A stretch of DNA of 64,000 nt from Gracilibacillus suaedae (GCF_017599345.1 NZ_JAGFVL010000063.1:85757-149756), one strand, 5' to 3'; positions 50,296 to 62,114 are shown, counted from the stretch's first letter. Notes: generated from the letters alone by a model not told the origin. A program made the numbers and translations.

Positions 50296-52626
50296 ATGAC
50301 AGAATCAAAATTTATACATATTCCATTATTGCCATTACGGGGGTTAATTGTATTTCCTGGTATGGTGATACATCTGGATGTAGGTCGAGAAAAATCGATT
50401 CAAGCATTAGAGAAAGCAATGATGAATGATCAGCACATATTTCTTGCTGCTCAAAAAGAAAGTGCCATAGATGAACCGAAAACAGATGATATTAATACGA
50501 TTGGTACGGTTGCAAAAGTTAATCAAATGTTAAAATTACCGAACGGAACGATGAGAGTCTTAGTAGAAGGGTTGTACCGTGCTGAAATTCAACAATTTAT
50601 TAATGAAGAGAAGCAATTTTTTGTTGAAATTGAAGAAGTAGAGGATATACATCAGAAAAAAGCTGAAGAAGATGCGTTAATGCGTTCATTGTTAGAGCAA
50701 TTTGAACATTACACTAAAATTTCAAAGAAAGTCAGCAAAGAAACGTTGGCAAGTGTGACAGATATTGAGGATCCAAGCCGTTTTGCTGATCTTGTTGCTT
50801 CACATATAACCTTAAAGATGTCAGACAAGCAAGAAGTACTTGAAACGTTAGATGTTGCGAAACGTCTCCGGAAGTTACTGGAAATCATCTCTAACGAAAA
50901 AGAAGTATTAGAATTAGAACGAAAAATCGGACAACGTGTTAAAAAATCGATGGAAGAAACCCAAAAAGAATATTACTTACGGGAACAGATGAAAGCCATC
51001 CAAAGTGAACTGGGTGATAAAGATGGTAAGACAGGTGAATTAGCAGCCTTAAGAAAAAAGCTAGAAGAAAAAGACTTGCCTGAACGTATTGTGGAATTGG
51101 TAGAAAAAGAATTAAATCGATATGAAAGAGTGCCACAAAGCTCAGCTGAAAGTTCTGTGATACGTAATTATATTGATTGGGTACTGTCATTACCTTGGGC
51201 AGAGGAAACAGAGGATAACCTGGATATAAACCATGCTGAAAAAATTCTAGATGAAGACCATTATGGATTAGAAAAGGTTAAAGAACGCGTTCTTGAGTAT
51301 TTAGCAGTTCAACAGCTAACCAATTCATTGAAAGGACCGATTCTTTGTTTAGTTGGACCACCAGGAGTTGGTAAAACGTCTCTAGCCAGATCTGTGGCCA
51401 GATCGATTGATCGCCATTTTGTCCGGATATCACTAGGGGGTGTCCGTGATGAAGCGGAAATTAGAGGTCACCGTCGTACTTATGTTGGTGCAATGCCAGG
51501 CCGCATTATCCAAGGTATGAAAAAAGCTGAAACCATTAATCCAGTCTTTTTGTTAGATGAAATTGATAAAATGTCTAATGATTTCCGTGGAGATCCTTCT
51601 GCAGCCATGTTGGAAGTATTAGATCCTGAGCAAAATAACACCTTCAGTGACCATTACTTGGAAGAAACGTATGACCTTTCTAAGGTTATGTTTATTGCTA
51701 CAGCCAATAACTTGGCAACTGTACCACGACCTTTACTTGACCGTATGGAAGTTATTTCGATCGCAGGCTATACCGAATTAGAAAAATTACACATTGCTAA
51801 ACAACATTTATTACCAAAACAGTTAAAAGAAAATGGTCTAAAGAAAGGGCATTTGCAGATGCGTGATGAAGCCTTCTTAAAAGTTATTCGTGTGTATACG
51901 AGAGAAGCGGGTGTACGAGGTTTGGAACGTCAACTAGCTTCTATTTGCAGAAAGGCAGCTAAGATCATTGTTTCTGGTGAAAAACAACGTGTCATTGTTA
52001 CGGAAAAACAATTAGAAACGATTTTAGGCAAGCCGAAATTCCGTTATGGTATGATGGAGGAAGAAAATCAAATTGGTGCTGCCACAGGATTAGCTTATAC
52101 CGCTGCGGGTGGCGACATTTTATCGATTGAAGTTAGTATCTCAAAAGGAAAAGGTAAACTAACGTTGACTGGTAAATTGGGCGATGTCATGAAGGAATCA
52201 GCACAGGCTGCTTTCAGTTATATTCGTTCAAGAGCAGATCAATTAAAAATAGATCCGGATTTCCATGAAAAATATGATATTCATATTCACGTTCCAGAGG
52301 GTGCTACACCAAAAGATGGACCATCAGCAGGGATTACTATGGCAACGGCACTGATCTCCGCTTTAACGGGAAGAGCGGTTCGAAAAGAAGTAGGGATGAC
52401 AGGAGAAATTACTTTAAGAGGGCGAGTACTGCCAATTGGCGGGTTAAAAGAAAAATCATTAAGTGCACATAGAGCAGGTATTACAACCATTATTATTCCA
52501 GCAGATAACAAAAAAGATTTGGAAGATATACCTGAAAGTGTTCGGGAAGGTTTAACGTTTGTTTCGGTTGATCATTTAGATACAGTATTAGAGTATGCAT
52601 TATTGGGGGAGAACGATGAAAGTTAA
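50296..52626 (+). CDS. lonA: ATP-dependent protease LonA
   Basis: The product has 776 residues. The N-terminal substrate domain (about 10-200) and coiled-coil are followed by AAA+ with GPPGVGKTS (about 355-363) and FLLDEIDKM, then the Ser-Lys protease domain with [15 protein letters not shown] (catalytic Ser at about 680) and the Lys about 43 residues later. It degrades misfolded and regulatory proteins. GACGGAGGTG precedes the ATG. In B. subtilis lonB lies between clpX and lonA; here that space has only 269 non-coding bases. Confidence 0.97.
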   Translation: MTESKFIHIPLLPLRGLIVFPGMVIHLDVGREKSIQALEKAMMNDQHIFLAAQKESAIDEPKTDDINTIGTVAKVNQMLKLPNGTMRVLVEGLYRAEIQQFINEEKQFFVEIEEVEDIHQKKAEEDALMRSLLEQFEHYTKISKKVSKETLASVTDIEDPSRFADLVASHITLKMSDKQEVLETLDVAKRLRKLLEIISNEKEVLELERKIGQRVKKSMEETQKEYYLREQMKAIQSELGDKDGKTGELAALRKKLEEKDLPERIVELVEKELNRYERVPQSSAESSVIRNYIDWVLSLPWAEETEDNLDINHAEKILDEDHYGLEKVKERVLEYLAVQQLTNSLKGPILCLVGPPGVGKTSLARSVARSIDRHFVRISLGGVRDEAEIRGHRRTYVGAMPGRIIQGMKKAETINPVFLLDEIDKMSNDFRGDPSAAMLEVLDPEQNNTFSDHYLEETYDLSKVMFIATANNLATVPRPLLDRMEVISIAGYTELEKLHIAKQHLLPKQLKENGLKKGHLQMRDEAFLKVIRVYTREAGVRGLERQLASICRKAAKIIVSGEKQRVIVTEKQLETILGKPKFRYGMMEEENQIGAATGLAYTAAGGDILSIEVSISKGKGKLTLTGKLGDVMKESAQAAFSYIRSRADQLKIDPDFHEKYDIHIHVPEGATPKDGPSAGITMATALISALTGRAVRKEVGMTGEITLRGRVLPIGGLKEKSLSAHRAGITTIIIPADNKKDLEDIPESVREGLTFVSVDHLDTVLEYALLGENDES

Positions 52627-53200
52627 TAAAGCTGAAATTGTGATTAGTGCGGTTTCCGAGAAACAATATCCAACAGACCGGTGGCCGGAAATTGCTTTAG
52701 CGGGTCGTTCAAACGTAGGGAAATCCTCTTTTATCAATAAATTGATCAATCGTAAAAATTTGGCACGAACATCTTCAAAGCCTGGAAAAACACAAACACT
52801 TAATTTTTATAATATTAATGATGCTTTTTACTTCGTGGATGTCCCTGGTTATGGCTATGCCAAAGTATCAAAGAAAGAGCGAGAAAAATGGGGTAAGATG
52901 ATGGAAGAATATTTCTCGCTCCGTGATACGTTGAGACTAACTGTGTTAATCGTAGATATCCGTCATAAACCTACAGAAGATGACGTGATGATGTATGAGT
53001 TTCTCAAGTATTACGAGATCCCTGTATTAGTGATCGCAACCAAACTGGATAAAATCCCTAAAAACAAAAAAGCAACCCACTTAAAAAGAGTGATTGACAC
53101 GCTCGAACTAGATGCAGAGGATAGTGTCATTCCTTTTTCCGCTGAAACTAGCGAAGGAAAAGAGCACGTGTGGAGTTATTTATCTAATTATCTCAAGTAA
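52616..53200 (+). CDS. ysxC: Ribosome biogenesis GTPase YsxC/EngB
   Basis: The start is the ATG at 52616 after GGGGGAG; it overlaps the lonA end by 11 bases, so translation is coupled. The 194-residue GTPase has G1 GRSNVGKSS (about residues 30-38), G2 around [11 protein letters not shown]3 DVPGYG and G4 TKLDK. It is essential for 50S subunit assembly. The order lonA-ysxC is conserved. Confidence 0.95.
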   Translation: MKVNKAEIVISAVSEKQYPTDRWPEIALAGRSNVGKSSFINKLINRKNLARTSSKPGKTQTLNFYNINDAFYFVDVPGYGYAKVSKKEREKWGKMMEEYFSLRDTLRLTVLIVDIRHKPTEDDVMMYEFLKYYEIPVLVIATKLDKIPKNKKATHLKRVIDTLELDAEDSVIPFSAETSEGKEHVWSYLSNYLK

Positions 53201-53337
53201 AATTAGAAATCGCAAAAGTGTCCATCATAAAGCTGATGAAAGACAAAAAACATAAGAAACCGAAAAAAGTGTCTAGCAAAAGGTTGATAAAAGTCAGAAA
53301 TATAAGAAATTAGAAAGTCTCTATCAGTACTTAAACA

Positions 53338-53366
53338 AAAAACCGAGCGTTATTGCTCGGTTTTAG
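53338..53366. terminator. Shared terminator between ysxC and the EamA gene
   Basis: The stem AAAACCGAGC/GCTCGGTTTT has T-runs on both sides. The stop codon of the minus-strand transporter gene (53350-53352) lies in the hairpin loop. Confidence 0.8.
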
Positions 53367-54249
53367 TAACTTTTCTTTGCTTATGGTAAACAGTCAGGAA
53401 TGCTGCACTGATTACTAATATTATTCCAACAACTTGTAAAAACTTTAAGTTATCATTAAAAATAATCACACCAATCAATACGGCAACAATCGGCTCCATT
53501 GCTCCTAGAATGGCAGCTTTACTCGATTCGATGCGAGTAAGCCCAAACGTATAAAGGGTATAGGCTCCAATCGTGGATATCATAGCGATTCCACCAATAT
53601 TTATCCAGACTTCAGCTGATTGAAAAGCCTCCGACTTCTCCCATAACTTACTAGTTGGCAGAATAAAAATACTACCCATACATAACGCATAAACAGTTGT
53701 TGTAAGAAAATTATAGTGCCTGCTAACCTGTTTACCAATAATACTATATAAACCACAGAAAAAGGCAGACAATAAACCTAATACAATACTAAGGAAAGGA
53801 ATTTGCATATTTCCAATCGGTATTAGTTGAATAGCCAGCGCACAACCAAAAATCGTCAATACTAGTGAGGTGATTTTCCTGCTCGTAATGGCTTCTTGAA
53901 AGAAATATTTAGACAATACGGTAACAAAAACAGGAGCAGTGTACAGTAATACGACAGCTATGGAAAGTGACGTCTGTTTCATCACTGTAAAGTAACACCA
54001 ATTGAAAAAAACAATACTACATACCCCTAGTCCAACAAAGTGAGGGATATGTTTCCATTGAATCCGTAACTTCCTTGGAGCAAGAATGGCGATAAGCGGC
54101 ATTAATATGATGGTAGAAACAGTTAAACGGATTGCAACGATTTCCCAAGCAGTAAATCCTTCATTATACAATCCATCGACAAACAAGCCTGTCAAACCCC
54201 AAAAGCTCGCTCCAATTAATGTAACGAAATAAGCAAAATAGTTCTTCAT
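53350..54249 (-). CDS. EamA/DMT-family transporter
   Basis: The 299-residue inner-membrane protein has about ten helices in two EamA repeats (about residues 5-140 and 150-290). The first holds a GLTGLF segment in helix 1 and the second a SKAAILGAMEPIVAVLIG segment. The family exports metabolites or amino acids; the substrate cannot be told. GAAGGTGAAAG precedes the ATG. Its last codons form one arm of the terminator. Confidence 0.85.
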   Translation of the reverse strand: MKNYFAYFVTLIGASFWGLTGLFVDGLYNEGFTAWEIVAIRLTVSTIILMPLIAILAPRKLRIQWKHIPHFVGLGVCSIVFFNWCYFTVMKQTSLSIAVVLLYTAPVFVTVLSKYFFQEAITSRKITSLVLTIFGCALAIQLIPIGNMQIPFLSIVLGLLSAFFCGLYSIIGKQVSRHYNFLTTTVYALCMGSIFILPTSKLWEKSEAFQSAEVWINIGGIAMISTIGAYTLYTFGLTRIESSKAAILGAMEPIVAVLIGVIIFNDNLKFLQVVGIILVISAAFLTVYHKQRKVTKTEQ

Positions 54250-54321
54250 ACTTTCACCTTCTTTTCTCTCTATATTTTCAAAGGCTTCTGTATTCAGAAA
54301 GCATAGTAATCATAGCACATA

Positions 54322-54801
54322 TTATTTTTTTTTCAACAGCATATACAAACCTAACCCAATTAAAACTACTGGCCAAAAACGTTCAATCCAGCCCATGAGC
54401 TGATTGATCCAGCTAAACCAACCTGGCTGATTATCAGCGAAAATGGCAAAACCAGAAATAATTAATAGTATGATACCAGGAATAAATCCCTTTTTCGTTT
54501 TAGCAGCACGAGCTAAAAAAGCTATACCGATAATCATGGTATACATTCCCCAGTGATCAATCCAAAATCGATAATGGGTAAGAGCATGGAAATGGATTCC
54601 TAGACCAAGTAATAGGATGCCAGGAAAGACATTTTTAAAATCTTTAGATGAAAAAGCATGAATGAGAAAAGCTGCCCCTACTAATATTAATAAAGTAGGC
54701 CATGAGTAAAAATCAGTAAATATAGGAAGCCGTAATTCCCTAAGTAAGAAAAATGCTCCAATTCCAATCAATAAATAAGCTACAAGACCATTATTTTTCA
54801 A
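54322..54801 (-). CDS. Multi-pass membrane protein, LiaI/LiaF-like helices
   Basis: The start is taken as TTG at 54801, 8 bases after AGGAG; an upstream in-frame TTG (54807) is too close. The 159-residue product is mostly membrane helices (about six), with the repeated pattern of short helix pairs and Gly-rich turns seen in DUF5668/LiaI-LiaF regions. Function unknown. It lies divergent from hemA. Confidence 0.65.
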   Translation of the reverse strand: MKNNGLVAYLLIGIGAFFLLRELRLPIFTDFYSWPTLLILVGAAFLIHAFSSKDFKNVFPGILLLGLGIHFHALTHYRFWIDHWGMYTMIIGIAFLARAAKTKKGFIPGIILLIISGFAIFADNQPGWFSWINQLMGWIERFWPVVLIGLGLYMLLKKK

Positions 54802-54869
54802 AAACAAACACTCCTAGATTATAATTATTATTAATTTAGATTTATTTTCTTGATAAAATATATTGAATA

Positions 54870-54925
54870 TGATAAAGTGAGAATATCATCAAACGGTAGG
54901 CTTACAAACGTTCAGCACCGTGATA
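54870..54925 (-). repeat. Dispersed structured repeat, truncated copy C
   Basis: On the minus strand it has TATCACGGTGCT followed by a diverged CGTTTGTAA segment, and it ends CTCACTTTATC. These are the two ends of the 127-base repeat at 30937 without its middle. Confidence 0.55.
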
Positions 54926-55025
54926 AAGTACTAATGAATTCAAAATCACATAACAACAAGTTTCATTTTATCATAGATGATTAATAAACTGTTCATAAAA
55001 TCATCACGATTTCGAAATGAAAACA

Positions 55026-55041
55026 TGTTATAATAAAATTA
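55026..55041 (+). promoter_or_regulatory. Extended -10 promoter of the hem operon
   Basis: TGTTATAAT (55026-55034) lies 47 bases before hemA. TTATAATAAAATTAC here matches one half of the PerR box. In B. subtilis hemA is PerR-controlled, but the second half-site is poor. Confidence 0.4.
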
Positions 55042-55080
55042 CTTATGTGTTAGGCTTTTGCTTTTTTGGGGGTAGATACA

Positions 55081-56448
55081 GTGCATATTTTAGCAGCGAG
55101 TATAAATTATAAAACAGCTCCTGTTGAAGTTAGGGAAATGCTCGCATTCCGTGAAGATACGATTACTGATGCAATGATAGAATTAAACAGCAGAAAAAGC
55201 ATTTTAGAGAATGTCATTATTTCTACTTGTAATCGCACGGAAATTTACGCGGTAGTTGATCAACTTCATACAGGAAGATATTTTATCAAACAATTTTTGG
55301 CCGACTGGTTTGATATCGAAAAGGATACATTCGCACCACACCTGATTATGTATGAAAATGAAGCAGCAGTGGAACATCTATTCCGCTTGAGCTGTGGATT
55401 GGAATCCATGGTAATGGGTGAAACGCAAATTCTTGGTCAAGTAAAGCAAATCTTTTTAGATGCACAAAAACAAAAATTGACTGGTACTATTTTTAATGAG
55501 CTATTTAAGCAAGCAATAACGATCGGTAAAAAAAGTCAACGGGAAACATCAATCAACGAGAATGCCGTGTCTGTAAGCTATGCAGCGGTTGAATTAGCAA
55601 AAAAGATTTTCACAGATTTGAAAGAAAAGCATATTGTCATTATTGGTGCTGGTAAAATGGGTGAATTAGCTGCCAAAAACATTTATGGTTCCGGGGCAGA
55701 ACAGGTAACAGTTGTGAATCGTACGATGGAGAAAGCAAAACAACTGGCAAGCCAATTTAATGGTGTTGCAAAATCAACTGCTGAGCTTGAAAACACTTTG
55801 GTGCAAGCTGATATTGTAATCAGTTCTACTGGTGCGAATGACTACATGATTACCAAAGATCTTTATAAACGTGTAGAAAAAAAGCGTAGAGGTCGTCCGT
55901 TATTTCTTGTTGATATTGCTGTACCAAGAGATTTAGATCCAGCTCTGGAAGCTGTAGATAATGTGTTCTTGTATGATATCGATGATCTCCAAAATGTGGT
56001 AGATGCTAATCTAGAGGCACGAAAAGAAGCTTCCGAAGTCATTGAACTGTGGATTGAAGAAGAAATTGTTGCATTTAATGAATGGTTACAAACACTTGGT
56101 GTTGTACCTGTTATTACTGCATTACGTGAACAAGCATTATCGATTCAACAAGAGACTATGAAAAGTATTGAACGCAAAATGCCTAACCTGACAGAACGTG
56201 AACGTAAAGTGTTAAATAAACACACAAAAAGTATTGTCAATCAATTATTAAAACAACCTATCTTGCAGGCGAAGGAATTTGCTGGCCAAAAGAATGCAGA
56301 GCAAGCATTAGCCTTATTTATCCAAATCTTTGATATTGAAGACCTCGTAAAAGAAGAAGTGAAAAAAACAGAAAATGACAAAGTGATTACTTTTGAAAAA
56401 AATAAGGATAGCATTATACAGAAACTACAAAATGTGTCGACACATTAA
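55081..56448 (+). CDS. hemA: Glutamyl-tRNA reductase
   Basis: The start is GTG at 55081, after GGGGGTAG. The product has 455 residues. The catalytic Cys50 lies in [19 protein letters not shown], the NADPH-binding site is [12 protein letters not shown], and the C-terminal helical dimerisation domain is present (about 310-430). It makes glutamate-1-semialdehyde, the first committed step of heme synthesis by the C5 route. The N-terminal region probably also mediates heme-dependent control, as in other bacteria. It is the first gene of hemA-hemX-hemC-hemD-hemB-hemL. Confidence 0.96.
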   Translation: MHILAASINYKTAPVEVREMLAFREDTITDAMIELNSRKSILENVIISTCNRTEIYAVVDQLHTGRYFIKQFLADWFDIEKDTFAPHLIMYENEAAVEHLFRLSCGLESMVMGETQILGQVKQIFLDAQKQKLTGTIFNELFKQAITIGKKSQRETSINENAVSVSYAAVELAKKIFTDLKEKHIVIIGAGKMGELAAKNIYGSGAEQVTVVNRTMEKAKQLASQFNGVAKSTAELENTLVQADIVISSTGANDYMITKDLYKRVEKKRRGRPLFLVDIAVPRDLDPALEAVDNVFLYDIDDLQNVVDANLEARKEASEVIELWIEEEIVAFNEWLQTLGVVPVITALREQALSIQQETMKSIERKMPNLTERERKVLNKHTKSIVNQLLKQPILQAKEFAGQKNAEQALALFIQIFDIEDLVKEEVKKTENDKVITFEKNKDSIIQKLQNVSTH

Positions 56449-56466
56449 TCGGGTGGTTTTCCCAAT

Positions 56467-57285
56467 ATGTTTGCAGAAAGATTTTTACAAGAGAGTGTAT
56501 TATTACTCTATGGCTTGACCGTAATTATTTATTTTATAGATTTTCTGTACCATAACCGGAAAGCGAATCGAATTGCTTTCTGGTTGCTTGCAATGGTTTG
56601 GCTTTTTCAAACCATTTTTTTGTTAACAGAAATTTGGCAAACATCAAGTATACCAATTCAGACCCTAAATGATGGATTATATACGTACACCTGGATTATT
56701 ATTACGTTTTCGTTAATCGTTCACCGAATGTTCCGCCTTGAATTTTTTATGTTCTTTATAAGTGTATTTGGTTTTTTTATCATGATCATTCATACCTTAC
56801 GATCGATGCAAATCACAGATTCTACCCAGATCCCATTGGTATTAGATGAAATGCTTTTTGCGCATATTGTACTTGCACTCGTATCCTATGGTCTGTTTAC
56901 CATTTCGTTTATTTTAGCATGTCTATACTATATGCAATATAAATTTCTTAAACAGAAAAAAGGGTATAAATGGTTAAGAAGATTCCAAGACTTAGAAGGA
57001 TTGGAGAAAAGAGCATTTCAATTGATTGGTTTGGGTGAACCGCTACTACTGTTATCAATTATTTTAGGTGTCGTATGGGCTTACATGACGGGTGCGGAGT
57101 TTTACTGGGGTGACAGTAAAACGCTTGGTTCCATCATTGTGTTTGTCATTTATGCCGTCTATTTATACATGCGAATTCAAAGGGGTTATCAAGGTAAAAC
57201 TATTTTAAGCTGGAATATATTCGCATTTCTCGTTTTATTGATTAACTTTTTTCTGTTTAACAGTTTATCGAATTTTCATATGTAA
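56467..57285 (+). CDS. hemX: HemX, membrane protein of the heme operon (CcsA-like fold)
   Basis: The 272-residue product has eight predicted membrane helices and belongs to the cytochrome c assembly (CcsA/HemX) family, seen in MLLDEMLFAHIVLALVSYGL-like and GVVWAYMTGAEFYWGDSKT segments. In B. subtilis it lowers HemA protein level. It begins 18 bases after hemA. Confidence 0.9.
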   Translation: MFAERFLQESVLLLYGLTVIIYFIDFLYHNRKANRIAFWLLAMVWLFQTIFLLTEIWQTSSIPIQTLNDGLYTYTWIIITFSLIVHRMFRLEFFMFFISVFGFFIMIIHTLRSMQITDSTQIPLVLDEMLFAHIVLALVSYGLFTISFILACLYYMQYKFLKQKKGYKWLRRFQDLEGLEKRAFQLIGLGEPLLLLSIILGVVWAYMTGAEFYWGDSKTLGSIIVFVIYAVYLYMRIQRGYQGKTILSWNIFAFLVLLINFFLFNSLSNFHM

Positions 57286-57309
57286 CAAAACACAAAGGAG
57301 GCAACTAGC

Positions 57310-58242
57310 TTGCGTAAAATTGTCGTAGGTTCAAGAAGAAGTAATTTAGCATTGACTCAGTCTGAATGGGTTATTGAGCAATTAAAGAAACATGTGGGTG
57401 ATAAATACCAATTTGAAATTAAAAAGATTGTAACAAAAGGGGATCAAATTCTTAATGTGACACTTTCGAAAGTCGGGGGTAAAGGTCTTTTTGTAAAAGA
57501 GATTGAAAAAGCAATGTATGACAAAGAAATAGATTTTGCTGTACATAGTATGAAAGATATGCCCGCAGTTATGCCAGAGGGGCTGTTGATTGGTTCCATT
57601 CCTGTGCGGGAAGATCATCGGGATGCTTTTATATCCAATGATCATATCAAATTAACTGATTTACCGGCTGGTGCGGTTGTAGGAACAAGCAGTTTGCGCA
57701 GAGGATCGCAAATTCTAGCAGCACGACCCGATCTCAAAATTCAATGGATTCGTGGAAATATTGAAACAAGAATGCGGAAGTTAAAAGAAGAGAATTTTGA
57801 TGCGATTATTCTGGCAGCAGCAGGATTAAAACGAATGAACTGGAGTGAGGATATTGTGACGGAATATCTAGAACCAGATGTTTGTGTACCTGCTGTTGGA
57901 CAAGGTGCCTTAGCGATTGAATGTAGAGAAGATGATCAAGAACTATTAGCATTATTAGAAAAAATTAATGATGCTTACACGGAAAAAACAGTAACAGCGG
58001 AACGTACCTTCTTGCATTTGTTAAATGGCGGTTGTCAGGTACCGATTGGTGGATATGCATATCTTGATGGTGATGAGGTGGTATTAACAGCATTAGTGGC
58101 AAGTAGTGATGGTAATACGATATTAAAAGAAATAGTAAGAGGGACTGATCCGCAACAAGTTGGGAAAGAAGCAGCGCAAAAATTGCAAGCTCAAGGTGCT
58201 CAAAAATTGGTAGACGAAGCAATTAAGGAGAATCAGGGATGA
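57310..58242 (+). CDS. hemC: Hydroxymethylbilane synthase (porphobilinogen deaminase)
   Basis: A TTG start follows AAAGGAGG. The 310-residue product has [12 protein letters not shown] at the start, VHSMKDMP (active-site region), SSLRR and [16 protein letters not shown] with the Cys that binds the dipyrromethane cofactor (about residue 241). It joins four porphobilinogen units. It overlaps hemD by 4 bases. Confidence 0.95.
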   Translation: MRKIVVGSRRSNLALTQSEWVIEQLKKHVGDKYQFEIKKIVTKGDQILNVTLSKVGGKGLFVKEIEKAMYDKEIDFAVHSMKDMPAVMPEGLLIGSIPVREDHRDAFISNDHIKLTDLPAGAVVGTSSLRRGSQILAARPDLKIQWIRGNIETRMRKLKEENFDAIILAAAGLKRMNWSEDIVTEYLEPDVCVPAVGQGALAIECREDDQELLALLEKINDAYTEKTVTAERTFLHLLNGGCQVPIGGYAYLDGDEVVLTALVASSDGNTILKEIVRGTDPQQVGKEAAQKLQAQGAQKLVDEAIKENQG

Positions 58243-59003
58243 GTCTGCCTTTAGAAGGTAAGAGGGTATTGGTGACAAGGGAAGCGAGACAAGCATTACC
58301 CTTGATCCAATTACTTGAAGGGTATGGTGCTAGTTGTGAGCGTGTACCGCTCCTTTGCTTTGAGGCAATATATGACGATAAAAATCGCAGTCAATTGATC
58401 AATATTGCCTCATTTGATTGGCTGTTCTTTACGAGTGTAAATACAGTACGCTTTTTTCATCAATATATAACAACGCTTGGGATTCAAGTGAAAAATAAAA
58501 TTGCAGCTGTCGGTGAAAAAACAGCAAGGTCATTAATGAATTATGGTTATACTGTTAATTTTCAACCTTCTACTTACAATGGTAAAGCTATGGTCGAAGA
58601 GTTTTTAAATGAAAATGGTACGAAACGGATTGCGCTTATTTGTGGTGAAAATGCCAGAAGAGAAATTCCTGAATTGCTCAAGGAAGCTGGTGTACCTTTT
58701 GAAAAAATCGTGGTTTATCGTACAATAAGAAATGAGAAGTCTAAATCATTGCTTAATAAAGCAGTATCTGAAGTTGATGCGATTTTTTTTACCAGTCCAT
58801 CGACTGTTACTGCTTTTCAGCAATTTTTAGCCCCAGATCTGTATGAGCACGCAATCCATTCGATGGTTACAGTTGCAATTGGGGAAACAACAGCCAATGC
58901 TTTACGTGAGCGGTCGTTCCGTCATATTCTATATCCAGAAATATTTACTATTGAGAGAATGGTAGAAGTTTATCGTGATTACATAAGAAAAGGTGATGCA
59001 TAA
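58239..59003 (+). CDS. hemD: Uroporphyrinogen-III synthase
   Basis: The 254-residue product has the two-domain HemD fold with a [15 protein letters not shown] opening, [18 protein letters not shown] and [14 protein letters not shown] near the C-terminus, which are the few conserved positions of this divergent family. It closes hydroxymethylbilane with ring D inversion. Position between hemC and hemB confirms it. The stop overlaps the hemB start by one base. Confidence 0.93.
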   Translation: MSLPLEGKRVLVTREARQALPLIQLLEGYGASCERVPLLCFEAIYDDKNRSQLINIASFDWLFFTSVNTVRFFHQYITTLGIQVKNKIAAVGEKTARSLMNYGYTVNFQPSTYNGKAMVEEFLNENGTKRIALICGENARREIPELLKEAGVPFEKIVVYRTIRNEKSKSLLNKAVSEVDAIFFTSPSTVTAFQQFLAPDLYEHAIHSMVTVAIGETTANALRERSFRHILYPEIFTIERMVEVYRDYIRKGDA

Positions 59004-59983
59004 TGGCAACAACACATTTTGATCGTCATCGTCGCTTAAGAAACTCTAGTGTTATGAGACGATTTGTACGTGAAACAAATTTAAAAGTAGATGATCTAGT
59101 ATACCCGTTATTCGTCGTCGAAGGGGAAAATGTTAAAAAAGAAGTTAGTTCAATGCCAGGTGTTTTTCAAGTATCACTTGATCACCTCGATGAAGAAGTA
59201 GAAGAGTTATTATCACTAGGTATTCCGTCTATCCTGTTATTCGGAATTCCGAAAGAGAAAGATGAAGTTGGTTCAGGTGCCTATGACCGAAATGGTATTG
59301 TTCAACTAGCCATTCGTCAGATCAAACAGAAGACAGATCAACTACTAGTTATTGCAGATACTTGTCTTTGTGAGTACACATCCCATGGCCATTGTGGTGT
59401 GATTGAAAATCAGGATGTCGATAATGACAAATCATTACCACTGCATGTGAAAACGGCGATTACGCAAGCTGAAGCTGGAGCAGATATTATTGCACCATCA
59501 AATATGATGGATGGATTTGTAGCTGAAATTCGTAAAGGGCTTGATGAGGCAGGATTTAAGCATATTCCTATCATGTCTTATGCGGTTAAGTATGCTTCTG
59601 CTTTTTATGGTCCATTTCGTGATGCAGCAGAAAGTACACCACAATTCGGTGACAGAAAGACCTATCAAATGGACCCTGCAAATCGATTAGAAGCAACCCG
59701 TGAGGCTGTATCTGATATCGAAGAGGGTGCAGACTTTTTAATTGTTAAACCAGCGTTATCCTACATGGATATCATTCGCGAAGTCAAGGATCAACATCCT
59801 GTCCCAGTAGTTGCTTATAATGTAAGTGGGGAATATTCGATGGTCAAAGCGGCTAGTCTTAATGGTTGGATTGATGAACAGGCGATAGTTCTAGAGAAGC
59901 TGACTTCCATGAAACGAGCTGGAGCGGATATTATTATTACGTATTTTGCAAAAGATGTGGCCAAATGGCTTCAAAATAAATAA
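59003..59983 (+). CDS. hemB: Delta-aminolevulinic acid dehydratase (porphobilinogen synthase)
   Basis: The 326-residue TIM barrel has a Cys-type zinc site [14 protein letters not shown] (about residues 118-131), the two Schiff-base Lys in YAVKYAS (about 197) and IVKPAL (about 250), and the flap region between. It condenses two aminolevulinate molecules. A GNNN-type magnesium-only site is not seen, so it is the zinc form. It is followed by hemL after 13 bases. Confidence 0.95.
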   Translation: MATTHFDRHRRLRNSSVMRRFVRETNLKVDDLVYPLFVVEGENVKKEVSSMPGVFQVSLDHLDEEVEELLSLGIPSILLFGIPKEKDEVGSGAYDRNGIVQLAIRQIKQKTDQLLVIADTCLCEYTSHGHCGVIENQDVDNDKSLPLHVKTAITQAEAGADIIAPSNMMDGFVAEIRKGLDEAGFKHIPIMSYAVKYASAFYGPFRDAAESTPQFGDRKTYQMDPANRLEATREAVSDIEEGADFLIVKPALSYMDIIREVKDQHPVPVVAYNVSGEYSMVKAASLNGWIDEQAIVLEKLTSMKRAGADIIITYFAKDVAKWLQNK

Positions 59984-59996
59984 GGAGGCAGCTCTT

Positions 59997-61283
59997 ATGC
60001 GTGAAAATCAGAAATCGGTAGATGCATATAAAGAATCGGTAAGCTTAATGCCGGGCGGGGTTAATTCACCTGTTCGAGCATTTAAATCGGTTGGAATGAA
60101 CCCCATTTATATGGAGTCTGGTAAGGGATCCAAAATATACGATATTGATGGTAATGAATACATTGATTATGTTTTAAGTTGGGGGCCATTAATTTTAGGT
60201 CATGCGGATGACCGAGTAGTCTCCAAGTTAAAAGAGGTTACAGAAAAAGGGACGAGCTTCGGTGCACCAACATTGCTGGAAAATGAACTAGCGCAATTAG
60301 TAATCGATCGTGTTCCTTCCATTGAAATGGTACGTATGGTTAACTCAGGTACAGAAGCAACAATGAGTGCTTTGCGACTAGCTCGTGGCTATACAGGGAA
60401 AAATAAAATTCTTAAATTTGAAGGAAACTATCACGGTCATGGTGACTCATTGCTGATAAAAGCTGGTTCAGGTGTCGCGACACTAGGTCTTCCAGACAGT
60501 CCTGGTGTACCGGAAAGTGTTGCTCAACATACGATTACCGTACCTTACAATGATTTAGAGAGTGTTCGGTATGCTTTTGAACAATTTGGTGATGATATTG
60601 CAGCTGTTATTGCCGAACCTGTATCAGGTAATATGGGAGTTGTACCACCACAACAAGAATTTTTAAAAGCACTTCGAGATATTACTACGCAACACGACAC
60701 TTTACTTATTTTTGACGAAGTAATGACTGGTTTTCGTGTTGGTTATCATTGTGCACAAGGTCATTTTGAGGTGACACCTGATTTAACTTGTTTAGGAAAA
60801 GTAATTGGTGGAGGTTTACCGGTTGGTGCTTATGGCGGTAAACGTGAGATTATGGAACGTATTGCTCCTGTCGGTGATATTTATCAAGCTGGAACATTGT
60901 CGGGTAACCCGCTTGCAATGACAGCTGGTTTAGAAACGTTAAAGGCAATGGATCGTGCTGCCTATGATGAGATTAATAAGAAAGTAGATCGACTTGTGGA
61001 AGGTTACAGATTAGCAGCGGATAAACACGGTGTGTCATTACAAATCAATCGTGCGGGATCGATGGTTGGAGTCTTTTTCACAGATGAACCGGTTATGAAC
61101 TATGAAACAGCAGTGAAATCAGATACCGAAGCATTTGCAACATACTATCGAACAATGGCAGAAGAGGGGATCTTCCTACCTCCTTCTCAATTTGAAGGTC
61201 TATTTATGTCTACGGCCCACACGGATGATGATATTGAAAAAACAATCGCAGCAGCAGAGAAAGCATTTCAAAAGTTAGCTTAA
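59997..61283 (+). CDS. hemL: Glutamate-1-semialdehyde 2,1-aminomutase
   Basis: The start is the ATG at 59997, after AAGGAGGC. The 428-residue PLP enzyme has [15 protein letters not shown] at the start, [25 protein letters not shown], and the PLP Lys in [17 protein letters not shown] (about residue 267). It makes aminolevulinate and ends the heme operon. A second hemL homologue may exist elsewhere, as in other bacilli. A terminator follows. Confidence 0.96.
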   Translation: MRENQKSVDAYKESVSLMPGGVNSPVRAFKSVGMNPIYMESGKGSKIYDIDGNEYIDYVLSWGPLILGHADDRVVSKLKEVTEKGTSFGAPTLLENELAQLVIDRVPSIEMVRMVNSGTEATMSALRLARGYTGKNKILKFEGNYHGHGDSLLIKAGSGVATLGLPDSPGVPESVAQHTITVPYNDLESVRYAFEQFGDDIAAVIAEPVSGNMGVVPPQQEFLKALRDITTQHDTLLIFDEVMTGFRVGYHCAQGHFEVTPDLTCLGKVIGGGLPVGAYGGKREIMERIAPVGDIYQAGTLSGNPLAMTAGLETLKAMDRAAYDEINKKVDRLVEGYRLAADKHGVSLQINRAGSMVGVFFTDEPVMNYETAVKSDTEAFATYYRTMAEEGIFLPPSQFEGLFMSTAHTDDDIEKTIAAAEKAFQKLA

Positions 61284-61287
61284 ACTA

Positions 61288-61327
61288 AAAGCTTGCAAGC
61301 CCCATAAAGGTTTGCAAGCTTTTTTTA
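61288..61327 (+). terminator. Terminator of the hem operon
   Basis: The stem AAGCTTGCAA(G)CC/GG(T)TTGCAAGCTT is followed by T-rich sequence. Confidence 0.85.
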
Positions 61328-61393
61328 AATAATTTGAATGGGATACCACAATCTATATGCTATACTAGAAAGAAAACTAGGGTGATAAAGTTT

Positions 61394-62068
61394 ATGGTTC
61401 AAAAAAGACTATCTGATAGTGTAGCAGACGATATAATGTCAATGCTTGCTATTGAGAAAAGATTTCTTCCAGGTGATAAACTCCCGAACGAAAATGAGTT
61501 ATCAGAGGAGCTAAATATTAGTAGAACAACCCTTCGGGAAGCAATCCGAATCTTGGTTACTAATGGCATTTTAGAGATTAGAAGAGGGAAGGGTACATAT
61601 GTAAAGGAAGACATTGATGTAAATAATCTAGAAGCATTGGGCTTTCTTGCAGATGCTAAAATAAATGCGAAAGATTTGTATGAAATGCGCTTGATATTTG
61701 AACCCGAAGCTGCCTATTATGCGACGATTCGAGCAAGTGATACTGAATTAAAGCGTATTTTAGATTATGGAATCCAAATAGAACAAAAAATTAAGCACAA
61801 CGAGGATCGAACAGCTGTAGAACAGAAGTTCCATAAATCCATCGTAAAGGCTACCCATAATGAATTTATGGAAAAGCTGATGCCAGTTATTTACCAAGCT
61901 ATCGACAAGGGAGTCATTTTATCAAAGAAAAAGGAACTTGCAATCAAAGATACGATCAACGATCATAAAATGATAATGGAATTTATGAAAAATCGTAATC
62001 CTGAAGGTGCAAGAAGCGCAATGAAAATTCATATTTTGCATGCAATGGAAGAGTTACGAATTGAATAA
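61394..62068 (+). CDS. GntR/FadR-family transcriptional regulator
   Basis: The start is the ATG at 61394, with AGGGTGAT upstream. The 224-residue product has a winged helix-turn-helix (about residues 8-72) with LPNENELSEELNISRTTLRE and a wing ILEIRRGKGTYV. An FCD ligand domain (about 95-220) carries metal-ligand-like Asp and His residues (KFHKSIVKATHNEF). It senses an unknown small acid. No target operon is visible because the next element is an intron. Confidence 0.88.
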   Translation: MVQKRLSDSVADDIMSMLAIEKRFLPGDKLPNENELSEELNISRTTLREAIRILVTNGILEIRRGKGTYVKEDIDVNNLEALGFLADAKINAKDLYEMRLIFEPEAAYYATIRASDTELKRILDYGIQIEQKIKHNEDRTAVEQKFHKSIVKATHNEFMEKLMPVIYQAIDKGVILSKKKELAIKDTINDHKMIMEFMKNRNPEGARSAMKIHILHAMEELRIE

Positions 62069-62077
62069 TAGTCCATT

Positions 62078-62113
62078 AAAGGACATCTTGGATTTAGCCA
62101 AGATGTCCTTTTT
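62078..62113 (+). terminator. Terminator of the GntR-family gene, intron target
   Basis: A perfect 14-base stem AAAGGACATCTTGG/CCAAGATGTCCTTT with a 6-base loop is followed by TT. The group II intron starts one base after it, at 62115. Confidence 0.85.
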
Positions 62114-62114
62114 G

